A stretch of DNA of 64,000 nucleotides. Origin: Endothia cerciana. Its lineage: Eukaryota; Ascomycota; Sordariomycetes; Diaporthales; Cryphonectriaceae. A program made the translations under genes and the position numbers. Shown here piece by piece: positions 45,611 to 58,251 of this stretch. The DNA lies in assembly GCA_026119935.1 (NCBI GenBank), contig JALRMH010000007.1, positions 62,001 to 126,000 on the forward strand, in the 5' to 3' direction. Within the stretch, counting starts at the first letter, position 1, and every line of letters starts with the position of its first letter. Under the pieces are notes generated by a model. That model was not told the DNA's origin, did no database searches, and was given only the letters and a program-made list of their open reading frames with translations.

Positions 45611-48600
45611 TCAGCCGAGAAGCTTCATGATGTCGGCCATCCTCGTCTCCTTCGTTTTCCTTCCCTTCGACTTCTCCTGGAACGCCTTGCCGATGAGCAA
45701 GCGCTTCTCGGCCTGGATGTCGAGCACACGCTGCTCGACAGAGCCTTCCATCACCAGTCTCCAGACTGTCGTGGGTCGGTTCTGGCCCAGGCGGTGCACG
45801 CGGTCCACGGCCTGATCCTCAATGGCGGGAGCCCACCCTACGCTGCGGTCAATAACTGCTCAGCCCCAGGCACGAGGGTCAGATGCTTACAGCTGTCTGC
45901 AAGTATTACCGTATCTGCTGCGACCAGGTTTAGTCCGACACTGCATACGGCTAGACTGGCAAGCATGATTCGGCAATCCGGGTCGTCTTGTAGAGCTTGC
46001 ATGGCACTGTCTCTGGCTCTGGGCGTCATTGACCCATCAATTCGGGTGAACTTGTATCCGGCAGCCTTCAGCTGATTTTCGGTGATGGTCAAAAATTTGG
46101 TCCTACACCACATGCTGTCAGCAGCTCTCCCGCCCTGCACTAAGGGAATAAGGAACAGGGACGGCTGCCAGCGTATTGACGGCGGCAGAATGTAAGCTCA
46201 TAGCGCCTGTTGCCCGATATGCGTACCATTGGCTGAAAATTATCACCTTGGATCCGTCTTTCTTCAGTGTTGCTTGGAGGATCTTAAGCATCGCCTCGGT
46301 CTTTGAGCTCTGCGTCTCCAGGTCGAGCTGTCCGTCCCCTTCTCCGGAAGTCTCAGGTGCAGGTTCCAGGAGGTGGTCCTCTGAAAGAGCGGTTCTGCAC
46401 ATCGGGCACTTTCCTTGCGTCTGGATTACTTTCCGGATGCATTCTGAGCAAAAGACATGCTTGCAGTGGGTGATCACTGGCGCATTCAGGGTGTCGATAC
46501 AGACCGGACACTCTTCTTGATTTTCGATGAAGAGGCCCAGAGCCTGCTGCAGTATCTCACGATTCTTGTCGTTGAGTATCACAACGTCTTGATCCTCGAG
46601 GGTCCTGAGTAGATCGACCACTCTCTCCTTGCACAGAGTCCAATGATTGCACCTGTGCTTACATCAGCCTTGAATACCAACGGAAATGAACCAAGACTCA
46701 CACTTGTCGAAGACGTAGAAGCCTCTCCAGTACATTTTGGAAAGAGCCGGCCTTAGTCCCGGACCGAGACTTGGCCTGAATTTCTTCAAGTGCACCCCTC
46801 GCTTCGGCTCTGCAAACGCTTGGGTCAGAAACGTATTGCGAGATGCGAAAGGGTTACAATCCAGTAGCGGCGAGCTGGGTCCAACACTTACAGCAGAGCC
46901 TCGTATTTCTTCTTTTCCTCGGCGTGGAATGGGATTTGATGGACGTATTCACTCTTTGGGGGTAGCTTTAGGTCGACGAAGGCCATATCCTTCCTGCGTC
47001 TCAAACAGAGGTCCTTCATCAAATACTGAAGCAAGACTTCAGCATGCGATTGGCCTTGACCAAGCAGCCTAGTAATGACCGTATTGAAGATCTCTGAGTC
47101 TTCAATGCCACCTGTGAGTCGTAGAAATTTCACCATTGAATGCAGATCCTTGATATTGTTGACGATCGGTGTCCCTGTGAGAACCCATCTTGTTTCCGCT
47201 TTGAGCTCACAAGCCGCCAGAGCAGTCTGCGTTCTGGCATTGCGAATTACATGCCCTTCATCAAGTATGATGCGTCCCCACGACGAAGAGAAGAGGGGGC
47301 CCTTGCTATTTCTGTCGCTCACCATGGTTTGGTAGCTAGTAATCACGATGTCATAAGTCATCAGTTCTCTCGCCATGAGTTTGTCATTACCGTGGTAGAT
47401 GTGGACGCGGAGGGCGTTTGACTCGCGAACGTGTTGGAGGGCCTGCTGTGCCCAATTGCTCATCACCGATTTGGGGGCTCTGGGGTTGAATTATTAGCGA
47501 ACATCTGGGTAATAGAGGGAGGCCAAGGCAGGAAGCAATAGGTGACGCGGTGCGTACACAATCAGAGTTTTGCTTGGTTTAGTCAGAATGAGACTAATCA
47601 TTTGCAGCGTCTTGCCCAGACCCATATCATCAGCCAAAATGCCTCCCTTCGCAAGTCGGGGTGCCTTTGCCACGGTGAAATTGGTCGCAATATTCTTGTA
47701 TCGTCCGTTGGCGGTCCGCTTCCACAGCTGCGTAGCGTCGTCAGAGCCAGATTGCGGGAACTGGGGGTTCTCCTTCGCCTGCAGCCACACTAAACCTTGC
47801 AGCTGATACGGCAGAAGCTGGGACTTGAGTGCTCCTGGCTGAGGGGCCATTGGCAACCTTGAGAGTGTATCCTCATCCATGGCCAGCGTCTTGAGGTTGT
47901 CATCACCACCCCGGAACTGCACCATCTGACTGGTCTGGGTCAGGTCAAGCAACGATACTTCAGGCTGATCAGGTCCGAGTCCGGCCGTGGACTGACTGCC
48001 CTTGAGATCCATGTGCTTTCTCTGCTGCTCCTGGGGCTTCGGTCTGGTCTGCCTGAGCTCAGTGGCCTTTAGTAACTTGTCGGCCTTTAGCCTGTCCTCC
48101 AAAACAGCTCTCGCTATGGGATCGGCCGTGCCGTACAGGATGAGCCGAATGGGGCAGTCATAGAACTATTTCATCTAGTAGTCAGTATTGTACAAGGGTA
48201 AGCCCGAGGCACGAGGAGAGACCGGGTCGTAGACCATGTGATGATTGACATCGCCGCAGAGCGTGCAGGTCACATGAGACTAGTGTATGTGAAAGCATGA
48301 CAGGAGGCAGGGAACAGACGAGAGCATCACCAGTTTACGTACCCCCTTCTCGCCAATGATGATGCCTTCAGCATGTACATCTCCGGAATCGATGTAGGGG
48401 GCCAGCTTCAACATGAGCTTTGCAGGTAGGTGTCCCACCTGGTTGCCGAGAACATTATCAACCCTCATGGCGTTGCGATCATAACTTGCAAAGGAGTCAG
48501 ACACGGCCAAATAGGAGGGCATACAGGCTCGCAGAAACTCACGCATTGTTGGGCTCTCGTCTCAAAATGACGACTTCATTAGGGGTGACAAGACCGTTGT

Positions 48601-48952
48601 AGTACCGGCAACCAACAATCTTATTGTCGATGGTGCTGTACAGCTGAAGGGCGGGACCATCGTCAGCCTGAGTGAGGTCTATCAGTTCTGGCTCATCGTC
48701 GTCGTCAAATGATTCGTGCACTGGGCGGGCGACCCGCCGGTTGAGGCCCTGAGATGGTACTGGGTAGCTGGACGACGTGCCGTATCCATTGCGAGAGGAG
48801 GATCCTTGGCTGGGCTGCGTCGATCTGGAGCTCGATGAGCTAGGGTGATTTTGGCTGGACGAGGCGGTGAGCCGTGGAGTTTTGGCTGTAGGAGCGGCGA
48901 CGGTATCTCCTGTGAGGTCAATGACCTCACGGGGCCGCTTGCGAGGAGGCAT
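45611..48952 (-). CDS. HIRAN-SNF2-RING helicase (Rad5/HLTF-like)
   Basis: Eight exons join in phase to 906 aa: 48952-48543, 48484-48343, 48165-47558, 47479-46892, 46809-46702, 46652-46227, 46102-45891 and 45837-45611; introns are 49-177 nt. The N-terminus is basic and Ser-rich with two acidic VIDLT/LIDLT motifs resembling SUMO-interacting sites. A HIRAN domain (~105-184, VGCRYYNGLV...EVVILRREPNNAYDRNAMRV) binds 3' DNA ends in HLTF. The helicase has GILADDMGLGKTLQ (Walker A), ILDEGH, LTGTPIVNN and NWAQQ. A C3HC4 RING (~669-708: CPVC, THCKHVFC, CPMC) lies between the helicase lobes as in Rad5. The second lobe has IFSQW, IDGSM, VGLNLVAAD and DQAVDRVHRLGQ. Such proteins act in replication-fork remodelling and PCNA polyubiquitination. 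Whether it is the true Rad5 or a second, shorter paralogue common in fungi is unresolved. It is divergent from tyw1. Confidence 0.9.
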
Positions 48953-49670
48953 GATTGTTGTCCGCTTGGAAGTCGTTCAGAAGCGCGCACGCGTCCAACA
49001 CGAGAAGTGGATGTGCTTACTTCCGACGCGAAAGGGAAAGGGACCAGGAACTTTCAGGATCTGGGAAGTTCAAGGTCTGTATGCGCCTTTCCGAGGCGCC
49101 ATTGGATTTTGAATACCGATTCTCAGAATCTCAGGTCCGAGGCCTGTAGTCCAGCAATCTTCGACCTTGAAAGTCAAAAGCAACTGCAGACAGGCTTCTG
49201 TAAACATTGGCGGGCGCGACCCGACGCGGCATCACGTGTCGGATGAGGTGCCGAAGTGTCAAGGTACGCTCCCCGGTACATGTGGGCAGCCTTCGAATTT
49301 CTGAAATCTACATTTCCAGATCTCTCTCCTTCAGCGATTCCTACATCACCGGATCACACATCTACAGACCTCAACATGACCGTTTCATTTCCATGCTGTG
49401 CCCGTCTCTTCGCAAGTGATTAGGGAGTTGAGGAAGGGACTAAGACTGTGTATGTGCTAGGCCTTACTTACTATGTAAGCTAGAACCGTGAATGCAAGGA
49501 TCTGCCCGCATGCCAGGGGCATGTTCGGGGGGAGGGGCACTGTGTCCCAACCCCTGTCAATCGATTTCATATCAGATCGCGGGGCGAACTTTCTGAATGA
49601 TTCGCGGATGCAGGATTGGATTTCAAGAACCGCCCTCCACAGCAACAACTCCCCCCCCCCCCCGGGTGTC
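48953..49670. promoter_or_regulatory. Divergent promoter region of the SNF2 gene and tyw1
   Basis: 718 bases between divergent starts, ending in C13 (49651-49663) seven bases before the tyw1 ATG. No specific site is recognised. Confidence 0.5.
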
Positions 49671-52024
49671 ATGGCGTTCAACCCTTTCAGCATCAGCCCC
49701 TGGCTGTCGCATTGGTCCGACTGTGAGCTTCGCTGCTGTATCATGTCCTTCTGCGCCCCTCACTGATAATTGACACAGCAAGTGTCGAGTTCTGGCATTC
49801 CTATCGAACCGAGATCATTTTGGCGACGGCCATTCTCCTCATTGCGCTGAGGGTATACCTGCACCTGACTGACAGCGCCGACCCACCTCACGTATTACCG
49901 AAGCTTCATGGCGAGGGGATCGAGAAGGGCTCGCTGCCCACAGAAAAGAACGGAGATGCAAAACCCGTCAAGTCAGATGGCCCGCGCAGGATAAGAGGGG
50001 AGCTGCCCAAGCGTAAGAGCTCGGGAACACAGCCGGAAGAGAGACAGATCAAGACACTCGTATTCTACTCGTCTCTTACAGCCAACACTGATAAGGCAGC
50101 AAAGGACTTTGCCAAGACCTTTGCTCGGTCGTTGGAAAGCGTTTCCGTGCCTCAATGTTCTTTCGTGGAGCCTGAAGCACTAGACTTGGCCGAGTTGGAC
50201 CTGGACGAATACTTTATCAGTCCGCCGCAGTATCGAAATGAGACAGGTGTCGCGACCGACCTCTTCTACCTGTTCTTGCTGCCCAGCTACAACATCGATA
50301 CGATAAACGACACCTTCTTGGAGCATCTGAAGGAGACCCACCATGACTTCAGGATAGACACTGCGCCGCTGTCGTCGATACTCGGGTATTCTGTATTCGG
50401 GTTTGGTGACAAAGAGAACTGGCCGACCGAGGAAGGGGGCTTTTGTTTCCAAGCAAAAGAGCTCGACAGGTGGATGGCGAAGCTCACTGGTCGCAGGCGA
50501 GCGTATCCTCTAGGCATGGGCGACACAAAGCGCGATGCCCCCGAGAGACTTCATGAGTGGACCACGGGACTCATCGATGTCTTGGCTCAGCTAGCACAGA
50601 TTGGTTCTCTGGGCGAGGGAGTTCCCGGTTCTGGAGACGCTGTGGAAAGCGACGACGAAGCTGATGTTTACGACGATGACGGTGAAATCATACTCGAGGG
50701 CGGAGCGCAGGATCGACCGGCTAAACCGAAACTAACAGCGTCGTTGGATGATATGGAGGACCTGGGCCTCGTCTTGCAGAACGCCAAGGAGAGTGGAGGC
50801 TCCAGGCCAGCCGCGCCACTGGCTATCGACTTCACAACCACATCCAAGAAGACCCCCGTGCAGACTGTCAAGGAGATGGTGCCAAAAGGCTCACCAACGT
50901 ACAATTCTTTGACTAAGCAAGGGTACTCGATTGTTGGTACCCACAGCGGTGTCAAAATTTGCCGATGGACGAAGTCCGCCCTCCGTGGGCGAGGTTCCTG
51001 CTATAAGTTTTCATTCTACGGAATCAACTCTCATCAGTGCATGGAGTCTACGCCCTCTCTTTCATGCTCCAATAAGTGCGTCTTCTGCTGGCGTCACGGA
51101 ACAAACCCGGTTGGCACCACCTGGAGATGGGTAGTTGACCCTCCAGAGCTCATCTTCAACGGTGTCAAGGAGAATCACTACAAGAAGATCAAGATGATGC
51201 GGGGTGTGCCTGGCGTCCGGGCGGAGCGGTTCGCAGAGGCCATGCGCGTGCGTCATTGCGCGCTGAGTCTGGTTGGGGAGCCGATCTTCTACCCTCACAT
51301 CAACGAGTTCCTCGAGATGCTGCACAGGGAGCACATAAGCAGTTTCCTCGTGTGCAATGCACAGCACCCGGATCAGCTGGCCGCTCTGAAGCATGTCACA
51401 CAATTATATGTGTCGATTGACGCCTCGAACAAGGACTCGTTACGTAAAATAGACAGGCCTTTGCACCGCGACTTTTGGGAGCGATTCCAGCGGTGTCTGG
51501 AGATCCTGCGGGAGAAGCGCTTTCGCCAGAGGACAGTCTTCAGGCTTACGCTTGTCAAGGGCTTCAATATCGACGACGAGGTGGCGGGCTACGCAGACCT
51601 CGTGGAAAAGGCTCTCCCATGCTTCGTCGAGGTCAAAGGCGTCACTTATTGCGGCACCTCGACTTCCTCCAACGCGGGCCTGTCCATGGCCAACGTGCCC
51701 TTCTACGAAGAGGTGTGTGAATTCGTCACGGCCCTGGATCGCGAACTTGAACGCCGTGGTCTGCAGTATGGGATAGCCGCGGAGCACGCTCACAGTTGTT
51801 GCATCCTACTTGCAAGCGAAAGGTTCAGAGTCAACGGCAAGTGGAGGACGCTCATTGACTACGACCGGTTCTTTGAACTCCTTGAGGAGAGGGGTCCGGA
51901 TGGGGAATTCTCGCCGGAGGACTACATGGGCGAAGAGACGCCGGAATGGGCTACGTGGGGCAACGGCGGGTTTGATCCAAGAGACCAGAGGGTTGATAGG
52001 AAGGGTAGACCGTTGGATATCTGA
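49671..52024 (+). CDS. tyw1: tRNA 4-demethylwyosine synthase Tyw1
   Basis: Exons 49671-49722 and 49779-52024 (56-nt intron) give 765 aa. After a short N-terminus there is one hydrophobic segment (EIILATAILLIALRVYLHL, ~28-46), which suggests an ER-membrane anchor as in eukaryotic Tyw1. A flavodoxin-like domain follows (~85-250), starting LVFYSSLTANTDKAAKDFA and including YSVFGFGDKENW. An acidic linker (~280-300) leads to the radical-SAM core with CSNKCVFC: Cys447, Cys451 and Cys454 (C-x3-C-x2-C) bind the 4Fe-4S cluster. Other blocks are SLVGEPIFYPHINEFL, DRPLHRDFWERFQRCLEIL, EVKGVTYCGTS and EHAHSCC. The enzyme makes the tricyclic base of wybutosine at G37 of tRNA-Phe using pyruvate and SAM. 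All signatures are intact. Confidence 0.95.
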
Positions 52025-52631
52025 ATACAAATACTGGGTCCATCTAATACCCAAAACTTCAGCTTGTCGACACACTGATCATCCAAGGCGTACCATGTAC
52101 TGCTACGAATCCCTCAGTTCGACACCTGTCCCATCCGTCTTGCAACAGAGCTCAAATATTGGAGAATTTCTCGGCAGCTAACGTTCACAATCGATTGTAC
52201 ACATGAGAGATCACTGATAGCTCCTTCAGGGATTTCTAATGGTCGTTATCATCCTGCCCCACCCGTCCATTGCTTGCCTTTTCAAATGTACATAGGGGTC
52301 AACCAGACACCACCACCCTAGACACCCTGTTTAATGCTATGGTACACGCACATCTGATTACTTGCGCGTAGCCTCAATAATGATGATTCTTTTGCCCCTC
52401 GAGATGAGCTGAAATTTTCCCTTGTATAGGGCGCGGATATCAATAACCACATACCAAATTTCCTTATCTAGGGAGATCATCATCGTCGGCGCCGTTGGTG
52501 AGATTTCTTTCGGGCTTCAAGTCGTTCTGTTTGGGTGAAGGTGTACACCCGCGATGAAGAGTGGAGGATGGATAAATGATGTCGGTATGCATCCTTCTGA
52601 TCATCGCTAGGAGGGTCGTTGACGCCCATCT
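52025..52631. other. Convergent intergenic region between tyw1 and tom20
   Basis: 607 bases with moderate AT content, consistent with two 3' UTRs. Nothing else is recognised. Confidence 0.6.
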
Positions 52632-53337
52632 TTAATCAAGGCCAACGGTAGGCATGTCGCCCATGGCTCCCAAGTTGGGCATGCCCGGCATGCTCGGCAT
52701 GTTCACGGAGTCTAGTCGCAGGCTGCCGTCGTACGCGATCATCTCCGCAAGGAGGTCGAGAATAGGCTAGAACTCAGTCAGCGCCTTCTGTCCAACAGTA
52801 GCCACGCCAAATCCCGCAAGCATCGCCAACGCACCTTGGGCACAGTCTTGTCGTAGATACCAATCAGGTCGCCGGGCTGTGGGTAGACCTTTAGGCCCTT
52901 GTAGAACGCCAGCGCGGCCTCGATGGCGCGCGAGGGGTCGCTGCCCAGCTGCTCGCCCATGGTGACCTGGTCCAGGAAGTACGCCTCCTTCTCCTCGACG
53001 CTGGTAGGGAACCCCTCCTCCTTGGCCTCGTCGACGGCCTGCTTGATGGCCTCGCGCTGGTGCTGGGTCTCGACCTCGGCCTCCACCTTGGCCTGGCGCG
53101 CCTGGCGCCGCTCGTTGCGCCGCAGTTGTCTTCGGAACTCGGGCTTACTACGGCGGGCGTGGTCGAAGTAGACAGCGTAGGCTGCCGAGGAAGAGGGTCA
53201 TGGTTAGCTAGGAGGATCGCGCGTTTGGGTCGGAGGGCTTGCAAGGCAGAGAGGGACGCGGTCGTACCGAGGAGACCGGTGGCCACCGCGGCTGCTGTTG
53301 CAGTCGCTACGAGTGCCGTTTGCTGTGATGACGCCAT
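52632..53337 (-). CDS. tom20: Mitochondrial import receptor Tom20
   Basis: Exons 53337-53268, 53181-52835 and 52766-52632 join in phase to 183 aa; introns are 86 and 68 nt. The N-terminus is an Ala-rich membrane anchor (ALVATATAAAVATGLLAYAV) followed by FDHARRSKPEFRRQLRRNER, a basic stretch typical of fungal Tom20. The receptor domain contains AIKQAVDEAKEEGFPTSVEE, FLDQVTMGEQL and AIEAALAFYKGLKVYPQP (a single TPR-like groove), then GIYDKTVPKPILDLLAEMIA across intron 2. A Met/Pro/Gly-rich tail (MPGMPSMPN) closes the protein. Tom20 sits in the outer membrane and binds amphipathic presequences. It is divergent from exo84, with 518 bases between starts. Confidence 0.95.
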
Positions 53338-53855
53338 CGTAAATGTGTGGATGTATTTGTGCTGAAGAGGAGGTAGGTCGAAGAAGAGAAAAGAATATCG
53401 CAGATCAACAGGTGGGAGCCACGAGGCTGATCTGTGCGTGTGTAGAATGAGATGATGTAGTCTCGCCTCGCTAAGGTATGCAATGCAATGCGCTTGCGTC
53501 GTTGGTATTCGGGACGGTCAATTGCAGATTCGATCGGAGCTTTGAGTTCGAACTGCTGCTCTCTGAGCTCATACCAACAATTTTTTGCGCTTAGGCTGGC
53601 AGGGGCCCCCAGCAGCTCGATGACGCCCCCCTGTCAACTGGACCCAGGTGCCAAGCCAGCAGCAGGCCCCCATTACCTAATCACCATCTCGGCTGTCTCA
53701 GACTCTGGCAACCTCCCTCCTTCTGAAGTTCCAACGCCACAGGGTCCTGATCCATCAGCTCCCTACGTCTGGTACGGGCTGTTAGCTGTCGTCACAATTC
53801 GGGGCTTCTGTACGCTCTAAAACACCTGTCCGCCCCGTGGACCGGCGCAATCGCC
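53338..53855. promoter_or_regulatory. Divergent promoter region of tom20 and exo84
   Basis: 518 bases between divergent starts. No specific factor site is identified. Confidence 0.5.
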
Positions 53856-55977
53856 ATGTCTTCGCTCCGGAAAGGCCCCAAGAGGGTCAACACGCGCCCT
53901 ACGATCAGCGCACCCATCGCGGCCAATGGGGTGCCTGTGCCGAGAAGCGCAGGAGGGCAGATGGCCGTTAATGCACCAGTTCCTCAAGCCCGACCGCGTC
54001 CTCCTCCTCAGGCTGGAGGCAAGACTTCCGACTATGTCAAGCGCCGGTACTCTACGAGGTACAACCTACCCGACAACTTCGATGTCACCGCTGCGCCGCC
54101 CATGCCGTCTATGCCGACGATCGATAAGTACGAGCCCTACCGGAAGCCGGCACCAGCAGCGGAGGCCCCGAGATCCAGGGCTGGGGCACCGGGCGGAGCC
54201 CCGACCGTCAATGTCAAAGACCTGAGGGACCCGAGGTTCAAGGCAGAGGACTACGTGAACAGGGCCCTGGCGAACGCGACAGAAGATGAGCAGCGTGAGT
54301 TTGAGGATCAGCTCCAGAAGCTGGAGGGTCGAGCCGCCGCCGACCTTCAACAGAATGTGTACCAAAATAGGACCCAGTTCATCAAAATCAGCAAGGAGGC
54401 GGAGACCCTCAAGGCACAGATGCGTGGCCTGAAAAACCTCATGTCGGAGCTCAAGACAAACACGACCGTGCTGCGATCAGTTTCGTCACGGAATAATGAC
54501 GAGTCGAACGGGGTGAATGGCGGGTCATTCTCCTCCGGTATGAGCAAGAGGGACAAGCGCAGCTCAGTGGCGGATAGAACAGCGTTGTGGAATTCGCAGC
54601 TGCAGGTCAGTGCTTGCGATGCCTCAGGCACGGCCCATTAATGCTCACATGGAGTACAGGCTCTCTATAAAACCGTTGAAGGATCACAAAAATTCTTGCC
54701 CAATACGCCAGGTCGCCATATCATCCAGAATGCAGGCTCGTGGATCGAACTGGACAATGCTACATACAAGTCAAGACGCTCTATCGCGATCGTCTTGCTG
54801 AACGACCATTTGCTCATTGCGTCACGGAAGAAGAGGAAGACCGAAGCCGCTGACCACCGGGGTCCAGCGATCAAGCTGGTTGCCGACCGATGCTGGCCCC
54901 TCCTTGACATCGAAGTCGTGGACATGGCGGGAACACACGATTCCTCTACGAGCAGGACGAAGCTCGCAGACGCCATAATGGTCCGTGGCGTAGGGCAAGA
55001 GTCCGTCATTTATCGAACAGAGAAGCCGGATGATCCGGAGAAGCGAACGCTGCTGCTTAACGTCCGTAAAGTGGTCGAGGACCTGCGAAGGAACATCCAG
55101 TCTGAGAGGGAAGCGAATAATAAGGCCAAGGAGACCATCAACTATTTCGCATCTCGGGACCCCGGCCTCCTGCAGAAGACGGAGCTCCTCGAGACGCTGT
55201 CGGACATCAAGGACATGCTCATTGAGGTGGATGGCAAGCAGCAGAACCTTCGATGGGTCGAGAGTCAGATGGATGACCTCGACATCGACATCGCACTGCA
55301 GCGAATTGAGCCAGCCGTAGTACGGGTGGAGAAGTTGAAGGGTCTCGCTCGGAGCCTCAGAAACAATACCGTGGCTCAGGACTTCATAGAGTTCAAGGTG
55401 GAGGAACGATGTTCTCGTCTGGCCGCTCTCATTACACGAGAGCTCGTGAATTCCCACAACGTGCCTAGCAAGACCAAGCAGAATGTCAGCTGGTTGACCA
55501 GGCTTGGTTTCGAAGATCGCGCGCGGGAGGCGTATCTCGAGGCGAGGAGCCACATTATCCAGAAACGAGCTCGGTAGGTCATGCAAGAGCCAAGAAACTG
55601 ACATCGAGACTAACAAATATCACAGACAGTGCATCTTCCAAGGAGACCTGCATTCATACATTTGGCAGTTGTCTTTTGTCTACTTCACCATCATCAAGAA
55701 CACGGTTAGCTGCTTTCAAGGATGCCTTCCGCCGCCAATGATGAGTGCCTGCGTCAGGTGGGCCAAGGAGGAGGTCGAGGCGTTCAATGTCATCTTGGCG
55801 CGGCAGCTCAGCAGCACTGAGAAAGGAACGGAGGCGTGGACGAAGTGTGTGGAGCGGGCCAAGGAGCATGCGCAAATGCTTTCTGAGGTCGGACTTGACT
55901 TTCGGAATCTCGTCGGCCAGGAACCTGTCATCAACGGAGCTGACCACAACGGACCGATCGGGTTGGGTCTGACCTGA
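53856..55977 (+). CDS. exo84: Exocyst complex component Exo84
   Basis: Exons 53856-54605, 54660-55573 and 55626-55977 join in phase to 671 aa; introns are 54 and 52 nt. The N-terminal ~120 residues are Pro/Arg/Ala-rich. Then follows DPRFKAEDYVNRALANATED with a coiled-coil segment through ~215 (FIKISKEAETLKAQMRGLKN), the Vps51-like assembly region. A PH domain is centred at ~260-370 (KTVEGSQKFLPNTPGRHI, SWIELDNATYKSRRSIAIVL, DHLLIASRKKR). The C-terminal helical Exo84 domain includes LVNSHNVPSKTKQNVSWLTR and LGFEDRAREAYLEARS, and across intron 2 QCIFQGDLHSYIWQLSFVYF. Exo84 tethers secretory vesicles to the plasma membrane at growing tips. The start is the first in-frame ATG and is followed by RKGPKRVNTRPT. 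Confidence 0.94.
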
Positions 55978-56904
55978 GAGGCACCGTATAATTCCAAGGG
56001 CAATCTTGCCATGAACGTAGGAGCAAGATGACACAGACATGAGCATCGTGTAGTATATCAATGGAATGTCTATTCAATGCCCCTAGGTCCATTATGGGTC
56101 GGCTAAGCAGATGGACACAGCGTTTGTGTTTCAGAGGCACATTGATGACGTAGACCCTCCATTTTGATGAGAGAATGGGAAACATTCTTCGTGACAAGAA
56201 GCAGGGGATTCTTTTTCTCAGTCAGAGGAGGGGATATATTTCCTCTGTAACCCCCCCCCCCTTTTTTTTTCTTCTTCTTCAAGCTCCTTTATGCTCTAAT
56301 TCTACGTTCTTATTTAGATATTGTTTATGTTTATTTCTTGACCCCTTTTCTTGACTCAGGCTAGAGTAACGGCTATTATTGTTTAGTCATCTGTGTTGTA
56401 GTAGAGCTCTAGCTGGTAAATGCTTAGCACACTTTCATAGCTGACAGCTCCTTAGTGCCACGCGTGGGCTGGCCATAGAACTAAGCAGGCGCTCGGGCCC
56501 CCAGCACGCCCATCACTTGCAGTCTGCTTCCTACTCCACATCCCTCCGTCTCGCCTGCCTCGCCTCTGAAGCAACCTTGCCTCGCAACGTATCACATCAT
56601 CGTCCGTCGCGTTGCCTTCAAACAGAGGTCTCCCCATCAACGTTTTGATACCCCCCCGCGACCTTGACATATCTCTTAGAGACAGCTCGAACCACATCAA
56701 GGGGCTACTTCGCTTCGACAGAGCCCGCTGCGCCAGCTGGAGCAAGCTGAGGGATCTGATTGCGAAACAGCATCGACTCATTGCCTTACGGTCCACAAAC
56801 GTCATACCTCTGCGATTGAACTGACGACGACGACCCCACGACCTCTGTCCCTCTCGATCTGACTACGCCATCTCCTCCCCATCGGCGAGCACAAATCATT
56901 CAGC
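55978..56904. other. Intergenic: exo84 3' region and PP2A promoter/leader
   Basis: AT-rich after exo84, with a C10-T9 run at 56251-56269 and pyrimidine-rich stretches. The last 100 bases are a CA/CT-rich leader directly before the PP2A start. No other gene is seen. Confidence 0.55.
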
Positions 56905-58251
56905 ATGGATACCAACATGGAGGATGTCGGTCGCGTGCCGACCGACCTGACGCCTGCCCCTCCTTCTGAGCCCACCACAATCAGCGGCGTCGACAAATGG
57001 ATCGAGAATTTGATGACCTGTAAACAGTTGGCGGAGTCAGATGTGCAGAGGCTGTGCGAAAAGGTCAGAGCTCCCTTGAGGCCGCCACGAACAACGATGA
57101 CGCCTCCCTGCATCGCTGCCCGACCAAGCCCCTCATGTCCTTGACCTCGGCTTGTTGCTCGCGGGACAAGCTATTACAAGTCCCAGGACTGACTGTATTT
57201 ACAGGCGCGCGAGGTTCTTCAGGACGAGTCCAACGTCCAACCAGTCGTACGTATCCAGAGCCCAGGCCCACTGTGCCATCACACTTGCTCACCATCTGCA
57301 ATAGAAATGCCCGGTGACGGTGTGCGGTGATATCCACGGTCAATTTCACGATTTGATGGAGCTCTTCAAGATTGGTGGTCCCAACCCAGACACCAACTAC
57401 TTGTTCATGGGTCCGTACTCCGTCTAATACCAACTATGCTCGAATGCTGACGGAGGTTGATAGGCGACTATGTCGACCGTGGATACTACTCCGTCGAGAC
57501 CGTCACCCTTCTCGTCGCCCTGAAGATCCGATACCCACAGCGCATCACTATCCTTCGCGGCAACCACGAGTCGCGTCAGATCACCCAAGTCTACGGTTTC
57601 TATGACGAGTGCCTCCGCAAGTACGGAAACGCCAACGTCTGGAAGTACTTCACCGACCTGTTCGACTACCTTCCTCTGACCGCCCTCATCGACAATCAGA
57701 TCTTCTGCCTTCACGGAGGTCTCTCTCCTAGCATTGATACCCTTGACAACATCCGGGCCTTAGACCGTATCCAGGAGGTCCCTCATGAGGGTCCAATGTG
57801 CGATCTGTTGTGGTCAGACCCGGATGACCGTTGCGGATGGGGTATCTCCCCTCGTGGTGCAGGTTACACCTTTGGACAGGATATATCCGAGGCGTTCAAC
57901 CACAACAATGGCTTGACCCTGATTGCTCGAGCCCATCAGTTGGTGATGGAGGGCTACAACTGGTCTCAAGACCGGAACGTGGTCACCATCTTCTCTGGTA
58001 GGTCCCGGTTCCGCAGCCCCCATGGTGGATTTAGAGTGCTGACATGCCACAGCACCCAACTACTGCTATAGATGTGGTAACCAGGCTGCAATAATGGAGA
58101 TCGATGAACACCTGAAGTATACCTTGTAAGTATCGGGAACCCCATGACTGACACTGCAATGACTGACCGTGAGTTCAGCCTTCAATTCGACCCGTGCCCG
58201 AGGGCTGGTGAACCCATGGTCTCAAGACGGACGCCAGACTACTTCCTCTAA
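56905..58251 (+). CDS. pph-1: Protein phosphatase 2A catalytic subunit
   Basis: Six exons (56905-57063, 57205-57246, 57305-57410, 57464-57997, 58053-58125 and 58179-58251) join in phase to 328 aa; introns are 53-141 nt. The metallophosphatase signature is complete: GDIHGQFHD, GDYVDRGYYS, RGNHESRQ, plus SAPNYCYRCGN near the end. The C-terminus is RRTPDYFL, the PP2A tail whose last Leu is carboxymethylated and whose Tyr can be phosphorylated, which separates it from PP4, PP6/Sit4 and PP1. An N-terminal extension of about 27 residues with Pro/Thr precedes VDKWIENLM, where animal PP2A begins. The phosphatase acts with scaffold and B subunits in cell-cycle and signalling control. Exon 3 uses a weak GTCCGT donor. 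Confidence 0.96.
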
